From: Monosporascus cannonballus
Lineage: Eukaryota > Ascomycota > Sordariomycetes > Xylariales
Reading direction: 5' to 3'
Length of the DNA: 64,000 nucleotides
Assembly: GCA_004154925.1 (NCBI GenBank)
Contig: QJNS01000123.1
Location: 168,133 to 232,132 of the forward strand
Shown: positions 57,392 to 64,000 of the stretch, one piece after another
Numbering within the stretch: position 1 is the first letter of the stretch
How the letters are laid out: each line of letters starts with the position of its first letter
Translations under genes and position numbers: made by a program
The notes under the pieces: model-generated
Database searches by the model: none
What the model was told of the DNA's origin: nothing
What the model saw: the letters and a program-made list of their open reading frames with translations, nothing else

Positions 57392-59464
57392 ATGAGTAGA
57401 AAGGCTACGCTTCTAGAAAAGCTGGGACTTGCCGGCGATACCATGTCGCCATTACTACCCCAGTACAACTCTCCACCACGTCGGAGCTCGAGCGACCATA
57501 GTCTGGGCGAGCTTTCACCGCGACCTGACGACGCGCCTCTCTACGCTGGCGCAGATAGCCCGAATACGCCCTCAAGAGGCCACATGGCCGAGCACGAGAT
57601 GCCGGACAGCTCCCCTCGCTTCTCGGCGAAGGCCAATAGCAAGGGCAAGGGTAAAGCCGTGGCCATTGCTTATCAAGGCCAACCGCGGAGCTGGTACCAG
57701 CAGCTGAAGAAACCATCTTTCGTACCGCCGACTCCTTACGATGTTGCCGAAGAGTCTTTCTCGGAGCCAGTCCAGAAACCGTTGTCTGAGTCGTTTATCG
57801 AGAGCATCTTCCCGCGCCGACCGCGCCCCGCCGAGACGTCTGGCAACTCACGATTCCAAGTCGATGACACGTTCAGGGAGATTGCGCGGAGGGAGCGGCA
57901 AATGCAAAAGGAACTCCAGAAACTTCTCGACGCCCAGGCCGCAGCTATCGAGCAGAAGCTGGACGACTCGCCGTTTAGCGGGAAAGGGAAGCCGCGAGAC
58001 GCTGGGAACGTGACGCCGAAGAACAAGAGAACAGAACAATCGCCTACCCAACCCGTTATACCAGTGCGCCAGCCCCCGGAGAAGACCTTGTCCTTAGGAC
58101 AGGCGAGATCCCACATCATCGGTGTCATGCAGATGCTAGCTAGCTTAAAGACCGAGGAGGACGCATACATCGCCTCGGCACTGGCGGAGCGTAAAGCCGG
58201 GCTCTCGAAACTGACCATGCTCAAGAATCAGCACCAACAAATCAAGAAGGACATTCACGAGATAGAGAAGGACCCCGCCGATGTCCTAACGAATGAAATT
58301 AGAACGATCGAAGGCGAGGTGCAGACAGTGTCCAGCCAAATCGAGGAGTACAAGCGACTGTTGAAGCGCGCGGAACAGACCAAGGCTGCGCTCGAGCGGA
58401 GACTAGAGGAAGCCAAGAGCGAGGCCGAGTCCCGGCTCAGCGGCTACAAGGGAGCGCTCAGAGAGTGTGAGGCGGGTATGCGGGACCTCGTGCGGCGCCC
58501 CAGAATCCGGGTCCTCGAGCCGGCGCAATTCCGAAACCAGGGCGAGGAGGGGGAGGCGGGGGCGGCGGCCGACGGGCACATTACAGGAATCGAGTTCTTC
58601 CGGCTGCGACCCGAGAGGCGCACGCTGCCAATGGCGCGCGACTGGTGGGAGGGCGAGATGGCGGTGCTCGAGCGCCGCCGGGCCGCCGTCGAGCGGGAGC
58701 GCGCCGCGCTCGAGGAGGGCGAACGCGTCTGGGCCGACGTCATCGACACCATCGAACGGCACGAGGAGCAACTCGCGGGCGCGCTGAGCGGCAGCGGCAG
58801 CCCGGCGGACGTGCTGCGCGGGCAGTGGGACCTGCTGCAGGAGGTCACCGCCAAGCTCGAGCGCACACTGGCGCATGTCGAAGGGCGCAGTTGGAGGCTC
58901 CTCGTCGCCGCCGTCGGTGCAGAGCTCAGCGTCTACCACGATGCGCGGGAGATGCTGCGGTCGATCTTGCGCAGCATGGGCCTGTCGCCGCGTGAGAGAT
59001 CCCCCGGGAAGGCACACGCGTCGACTTATTCTAGCGGCGGCGACGGCAATCTAGTCTGTACGGGCGAGCGCGATGCGGGACAAGCCCGTAGTCCGAACTT
59101 GAGCTCGAACGCGGACCGGGACCAGGAACACGAAGAACTCGGCGGTAGCGTCATCCGCCGGTGGGAAGACCCAGACCAGGTCATCCGGCGGCCGAGCCCG
59201 GAAGGCGGGAACCGGCGGTCCCCAGACCCCGACCGCAACGACCATCCATCGGCCGTGCCCTCGGATCTGATCGTCGACGAACAAATCGAGGAGCCGGAGG
59301 ACAAGGGGCTCGACGACACTGACAATGAAGTCCCTGCGGGCCTGCTTAACGAGACGCAGCGCGAGGAGAGCGAGGACGAGCGCCACCGTGATGAAAACGA
59401 GGTACCGCCCGAGTTCCTCTCCCTACGCGCTGGGGATGCGACCGGGGTTGCTGCGGCACGTTAG
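57392..59464 (+). CDS. Coiled-coil protein, possibly Atg28-like
   Basis: A single exon of 690 aa. The N-terminal 170 residues are Ser/Pro-rich and disordered, with FVPPTPYDVAEESF and ESFIESIFPRRPRP patches. Residues about 170-205 and 255-385 form long coiled coils (REIARRERQMQKELQKLLDA, RSHIIGVMQMLASLKTEEDA, EIRTIEGEVQTVSSQIEEYK). A further helical part at about 420-540 has paired Trp (ARDWWEGEMAVLERR, GQWDLLQEVTAKLERT). The C-terminus is acidic and disordered. The layout and the SHIIGVMQMLASLKTEEDAYI segment remind me of filamentous-fungal Atg28, a coiled-coil autophagy protein, but I cannot confirm that. Confidence 0.7.
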   Translation: MSRKATLLEKLGLAGDTMSPLLPQYNSPPRRSSSDHSLGELSPRPDDAPLYAGADSPNTPSRGHMAEHEMPDSSPRFSAKANSKGKGKAVAIAYQGQPRSWYQQLKKPSFVPPTPYDVAEESFSEPVQKPLSESFIESIFPRRPRPAETSGNSRFQVDDTFREIARRERQMQKELQKLLDAQAAAIEQKLDDSPFSGKGKPRDAGNVTPKNKRTEQSPTQPVIPVRQPPEKTLSLGQARSHIIGVMQMLASLKTEEDAYIASALAERKAGLSKLTMLKNQHQQIKKDIHEIEKDPADVLTNEIRTIEGEVQTVSSQIEEYKRLLKRAEQTKAALERRLEEAKSEAESRLSGYKGALRECEAGMRDLVRRPRIRVLEPAQFRNQGEEGEAGAAADGHITGIEFFRLRPERRTLPMARDWWEGEMAVLERRRAAVERERAALEEGERVWADVIDTIERHEEQLAGALSGSGSPADVLRGQWDLLQEVTAKLERTLAHVEGRSWRLLVAAVGAELSVYHDAREMLRSILRSMGLSPRERSPGKAHASTYSSGGDGNLVCTGERDAGQARSPNLSSNADRDQEHEELGGSVIRRWEDPDQVIRRPSPEGGNRRSPDPDRNDHPSAVPSDLIVDEQIEEPEDKGLDDTDNEVPAGLLNETQREESEDERHRDENEVPPEFLSLRAGDATGVAAAR

Positions 59465-61210
59465 GATGGGTTACGTGATTAAGAGACCCCGCTTTGGATG
59501 ATTACGAAGTATGTGTCACGACGCGGGTGATAGATGATACGACGGTTATGTGTTTAATGGCGCACGTGAGGTGGGATACTCCGGGAAGCCTTGGTTATTT
59601 TGCTTAGTGCCCTGGTTATTGTGATCAGGCGGGCGTCTGCATGTCTTTCTTCGGGCTGCTGATCATGAGTGCGTTACAGGTTGGTCAAGGACCCCGGGAG
59701 TTTTCAGGATGGTATGTAATACCGGATACCACTCGTCTTTCTTGGTTACTCGTCGGTCCAGGTTTAGCATTGTGGGTTTGAGTAATGCCTAACTAATGTC
59801 GATTCTTGATGAATGCTACGTTGCTGGTTGCTACGTATTGGGGTATTACGGTTGGCACCGTGGGAGGTAGCTGACCAAGGGATGCATATATCTACACCTA
59901 TATGTCTATATGTACCTATATATATGGACGTAGAGTTCGCTATAAACCGGGGCATTTGAAGTATCACAAACATAGATGTGCTCCTACCGGTTCCATCTCC
60001 TGATACCGCCAACTATGCGTTCGAATTTCTGCTCCCTCATTATAAGTCGTCGCCCGCGAGTCTTCCGAGGCGGTTCCTAGACTGGTCGACTCCGTCGATC
60101 CACAGCGGGAATCAGTACTCCCGGACTAGCCGTATGTATGGTCCACCGCCCGCGGCCGCCGCTGTGATTGCAGCTGTATAGATCTGCCCTGCCGGACGGA
60201 GAGGGAGCCGTCCGGCATCTGGTTCGGACGCGTGTGTATGTCCGCAACGGAGCCACCCACCAGGTCCCGTGCGATCATCATCGAACGCACGGGGGGCCCG
60301 GCTCATCGGCAGGGCCAATGGGAAACACGCGCGTTCATTACCTGCATAAGATGACCCATTCACTGCAAGATCTGCAGGTACGAAGCTTGACCGTCGAGGT
60401 GCGGGACGTTTATGGAGACGGGATGGCTTGCATATGTATATACGTGCATACACGGAGGATCTACTGCATGGATGGGGCGGCATGCCGAGTCTTCCATGCC
60501 GCTTAACTGTCGCGTGAAGACAGAGGACCCGGATCACCCGGGCTTAGGCCTCTCTCGTGTGACGCCTGTATTCGGAATATATAGACACTTGGCTTCTCCG
60601 GAGTGTGTGGTTATTACTAACTAAGATGTCTACGTAGGCGCAGCAGGTGGTTTTGCCTCCCATTACTGGCTAATTGGCGAGGCCCATACGAATGTATTTG
60701 GAATTTTTACGTAGCACTTCTCGTCTCACCGGCGGACCGGGGCGATCATTCGGGGAGGATCGGTAATGCTCGGCTACCTACAATTACGGGACCCACAACA
60801 CAGCAACAGCAGGCGGTGCCCATGACACCTCGATGCGGCATTGAAATCGGAGTTCTCAGTTCTTCTCTTGGGTACTGTTTTTCTATATTCTTGTCATTTT
60901 CCCATACACCTAACTTACCATGGCGAGCAGCAGAGGTGGGGGTTTGTCTTCTCGTGTCTAAAAACTAAGGGGGGTGCCTCGTGGTCACAGATATGACGGT
61001 GATTGATATATCCCAAAAAAGCCCTGCCTGCCCTGCAAAAGATATGAACGCCATTTCGTGGTCGCGTACATCGCCGGAATGCGAACTCATTCCTCCGACA
61101 TTTCCCGATGCGACACGGCACGGCTGCCAATGTGTCGCACCTTTCAGATAGCTATCCGGTACTAGAGGCCATGCTTGCTTCGACTCAACCAACTCATGGC
61201 GATGATGAGA

Positions 61211-61247
61211 GGTTATAGGGGGTTGGGGGGGTTGGGGGGGTTGAGGG
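61211..61247 (+). repeat. G-rich tract (GGTTGGGGGG-type repeats)
   Basis: Several runs of five to six G separated by TT or TTGA, about 1.9 kb upstream of pyruvate kinase. The pattern could fold into a G-quadruplex on the plus strand. Confidence 0.8.
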
Positions 61248-62744
61248 GGTCGAGGTGCGATGGCGATCAGCGAGTACGACGGAACCAACCGCTCGCTCCC
61301 GCAACCGCCGTCGACTGGTCCATAACCCACTCCCCCACGCCCAGATACCTGTCAACCCACTTGGAGACCTCGCTGGACTTATCGGGGGATATCCGCTCGG
61401 TATCAAGACTTGGGGGGGATGTCGCATGTCAGCTCTTGATGTCCCGACTTTTCATGGTCCACTTCGCGACAGTCGTCTCCATTCATCTATGTTCCGCCGG
61501 ACGAAAATCTCCCTTTCTGGATAGGTGTGCTACTTACGAGAGACCGGTCGACCGTCTCATTCCGGCGAGGACGGTTGAGACTAAAGGCGCAGAAAGTCAG
61601 TCGCTGTTATCCTTCTCCGGAGAAAGGGGCGAATCCGAGGAAAGGGAAACATACTGAGAACAGCATCGAAAGCGTAGTGGGTTAATCTACCGATCTTTCC
61701 CCAGAGCCCAAATGTCAGCAAGTTGAGGAAGAACTGAGAACACAAATTTCAGAATTCAGCTCCCGGACGCCATCAAAAAGACGGTGAGTGAAAAGTTACT
61801 GCTATGCGAAATGAATTTGGAAGGGCGACTCGAAAGGAGGGGAGCGGACGAAGGGTACAAACCATTTTGGCTGACGAGTGAGCAGGCGTTTGCTAATTTT
61901 CGAGGTGCTCTAGGAACGTCTGTACGATGTGCTGAACAGCAAGTTTGTGGAGAAAGAAGAGACAAGAATCCAAAGTTGCGCGCTATCTCCTCGATGTTCC
62001 GTTCATGTGGCCGAGACGAGACGGATCACAAGGCACAGTTTGGGTTGCGCGAGGAGCGGCGGGATGGCTGGTCGCCCAGTGACACATGGAACCTGGTGGG
62101 GAATTGTCAGGTCGAGCGGTCGGGCGGTCGGGCGGTCAGGACTCCGGGGGGGAATGTCCCTGGCTGCCTTGGCTTTCAGGTATCCACGATGCGCCAGTCC
62201 TTGCCAGCTCGTGCGGGCTTCCACCAGCTGACGATCCATCCCTGGCTTAGTCTGCCCCCCAAGAGTGGAGTTCCCACGGATCTTATCTTTTATCTAATCC
62301 CTTATCGGGGGTTTGCCAAGCGTCTGAGCCGTAAGGTCCCATTCCCCTCGCCGATCACCACTTAAGGTCCAATATGCATGTGGACATGGTGGGGTCAATC
62401 AGAGCTCAGTGGACCCCGCCCAATAAAACCAAAACGTTGAGGAAAAGGAGGCAGGGCTAGAAGGGGTGCTGAGGCGTCCATGGTTTGAGATGAGGGGCAG
62501 CAAAGCCACGCAGGCTGGCAGTTCTCTGGCAGACCATCCCGCATTTCCATTTGCTCGACGAGAAACTTTTTGAGACTGATTATTGTTGGCCGATGCGGTT
62601 GCGACTTCCGGATTTTGCTGAGGCGCTTTTCTTGTTACCTTCCTACACCCAGTTGATCTCGGCCAAGACGGTAGAAAAGGCAACATCAGCAACCGATCAG
62701 CAATTGAAGCAGACCGGACAACGAGTATACGGCCTTGACGACTT

Positions 62745-62792
62745 CTCCATTTTTCTCCGAAACTTCAACTCCATTTTTCTCCGAAACTTCAA
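62745..62792 (+). repeat. 24-bp perfect tandem duplication
   Basis: Two identical units starting CTCCATTTTTCTCCGAAAC lie head to tail at 62,745-62,768 and 62,769-62,792, in non-coding DNA about 570 bp upstream of the pyruvate kinase ATG. Confidence 0.9.
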
Positions 62793-63357
62793 CTCGGAAG
62801 ATACCTATCGTCTGTGGGCTAGGACCGAAACATTAACAGTCCAGTCCAACTTCCCCGACTAAAAGAGGTAAGCAGCGCGGATCTCCTACACGATATCTTG
62901 GTGATGTTTCGGATTTTATATCCCTCGAATCCTACAAACTCGGCGGTTCTCTCACTTCATACGGGGCAAGTTATCCAGCAATGTATGCATACCTCGAGAT
63001 CGCCGGCTGTGACTTCCGATTGGGGATCATAAGCACTATTGTTCGCGTTGCCGTTGATGTCGCTCGATGACCCCGGAGTACAAGTACTTGGTACAAGGCA
63101 AACTGCACCCAAATCCCCCCCCCAATCAAGATGAGGAAATTCCCCACGCTCCGGCAGATAAAACAACTCCTTGTGAGGAGGAGGAGCTGGTGCCATCCAT
63201 TCTCTCCTGTTCCTCACCTTGTATACAATATCTACTTTCGCCCTCGCATTATCGTTAAAGACCTAGTAGTTCGCTCGTTCTACCTCAGAACATACCCAGA
63301 CAGCTAAGATACTAGGGACAGGCAGATATATAGACAGAACAGATCTCCGACGTCACC

Positions 63358-64000
63358 ATGCCTGGACACCAGCGAACCTACTCGTCGGCGGCGAATGCCC
63401 TCGACCACATCTCTACCAGTGGAAAGATCGAGTGGCTGGCCTCCCTCGACACGGCATACTCTCCTGAGAAGAACTACCGCCGATCCTCCATCATCTGCAC
63501 CATTGGCCCTAAGACGAACTCGGTAGAGGCCATCAACAAGCTGCGAGCTGCCGGTCTGAACGTCGTTCGCATGAACTTCTCCCATGGCTCGTACGAGTAC
63601 CACCAATCCGTCATCGACAATGCCAGAGCTGCCGAGAAGTCCCAGGTCGGGAGACAGGTCGCGATTGCTCTCGATACCAAGGGTACGTTTTCTCTCGGGT
63701 TATCGCATATTTTTATAGGCTATCTATGCAGCTTGTTTATAACAAGCCCTTCGCTCGAGCACGTCTCGGTACCCTATGCTTGGAGACTCCCTTTCTCTCC
63801 AGGACCGTCTTTCTAGCCTCCTTTCTGATTCTATTGGGCTGCCGCTGACCAAGAGTCCGACAGGCCCTGAAATTAGAACGGGCAACACAAAGGGTGACGT
63901 GGATCTTGAGCTGAAGGCCGGTACCATCATGAACTTTACGACGGATGAGAAATATGCTACTTGCTGCGACACTGAGAACTTGTGAGCCCCCCGGGGGGGG
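63358..64000 (+). CDS. PYK: Pyruvate kinase, 5' part (cut by the window end)
   Basis: It catalyses the last step of glycolysis, phosphoenolpyruvate plus ADP to pyruvate plus ATP. Exon 1 (63,358-63,682) and exon 2 (63,864-63,981) join in phase 1 at AAGG|GC, restoring ALDTKGPEIRTG. A GTGAGC donor at 63,982 opens intron 2 and the gene continues beyond 64,000. About 147 of the usual 525-530 residues are present. Motifs: [37 protein letters not shown] (substrate and K+ site) and [18 protein letters not shown] at the start of the B domain. The apparent stop TGA after ENL is the intron, not a real end. The active-site Lys and allosteric domain lie outside the window. Confidence 0.95.

Larger units (their letters stand above)
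59465..63357. other. Long intergenic region (3.9 kb), includes the pyruvate kinase promoter
   Basis: No supported gene; the longest open frames (61,175-61,657 and 61,784-62,365) have no motifs. It contains G-rich repeats at 61,211-61,247 and a 24-bp tandem duplication at 62,745-62,792. The segment just before 63,358 is the promoter and leader of a highly expressed glycolytic gene in other fungi; no specific element was identified. Confidence 0.4.

Overview
The window looks like nuclear DNA of a filamentous ascomycete (Pezizomycotina, probably Sordariomycete-like). The evidence is short GT-AG introns of about 50-90 nt with CTAAC/CTGAC-type branch points, GC-rich coding regions, fungal-type gene families, and an AT-rich block of Ty3/gypsy retrotransposon relics whose changes are almost all C-to-T/G-to-A transitions, as expected from repeat-induced point mutation (RIP). 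Gene models were built by eye from open frames, splice-site phase and family motifs; none was tested by a search.

Layout. (1) 1-14,150: an AT-rich, gene-free block. A complete but RIP-killed chromodomain-bearing gypsy element (A, 916-8178, minus strand, two 421-bp LTRs, TSD GTAAT) sits inside the integrase frame of an older gypsy element (B, minus strand, left LTR 246-390). Element A also carries an antisense Cys-rich accessory ORF next to its 3' LTR. (2) 14,150-24,390: normal base composition but gene-poor, accessory-type DNA. It holds a HET-s-like gene (19,109-20,128) with a helical N-terminal domain and three amyloid-motif-like repeats, a divergent small hypothetical gene, a MITE-like element with an 8-bp TSD (20,695-21,189), and a frameshifted gene relic near 23 kb. 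(3) 24,395-64,000: ordinary genes with long spacers. In order: multi-pass membrane protein (-), mitochondrial EF-G1 (+), WrbA-type quinone reductase (-), MCT-type MFS transporter (-), single-TM PY-motif protein (-), Pro/Gln-rich conserved protein (-), mitochondrial ribosomal protein uS8m (+), low-complexity Ala/Lys/Pro protein (-), homoisocitrate dehydrogenase (+), PLP aminotransferase (-), secreted PAN-like protein (-), coiled-coil protein (+), and the 5' part of pyruvate kinase (+), cut by the window end.

The genes do not form a pathway or biosynthetic cluster. Several are core housekeeping functions (mitochondrial translation, lysine synthesis, glycolysis). The accessory interest lies in the repeat block and the HET-s-like gene beside it.
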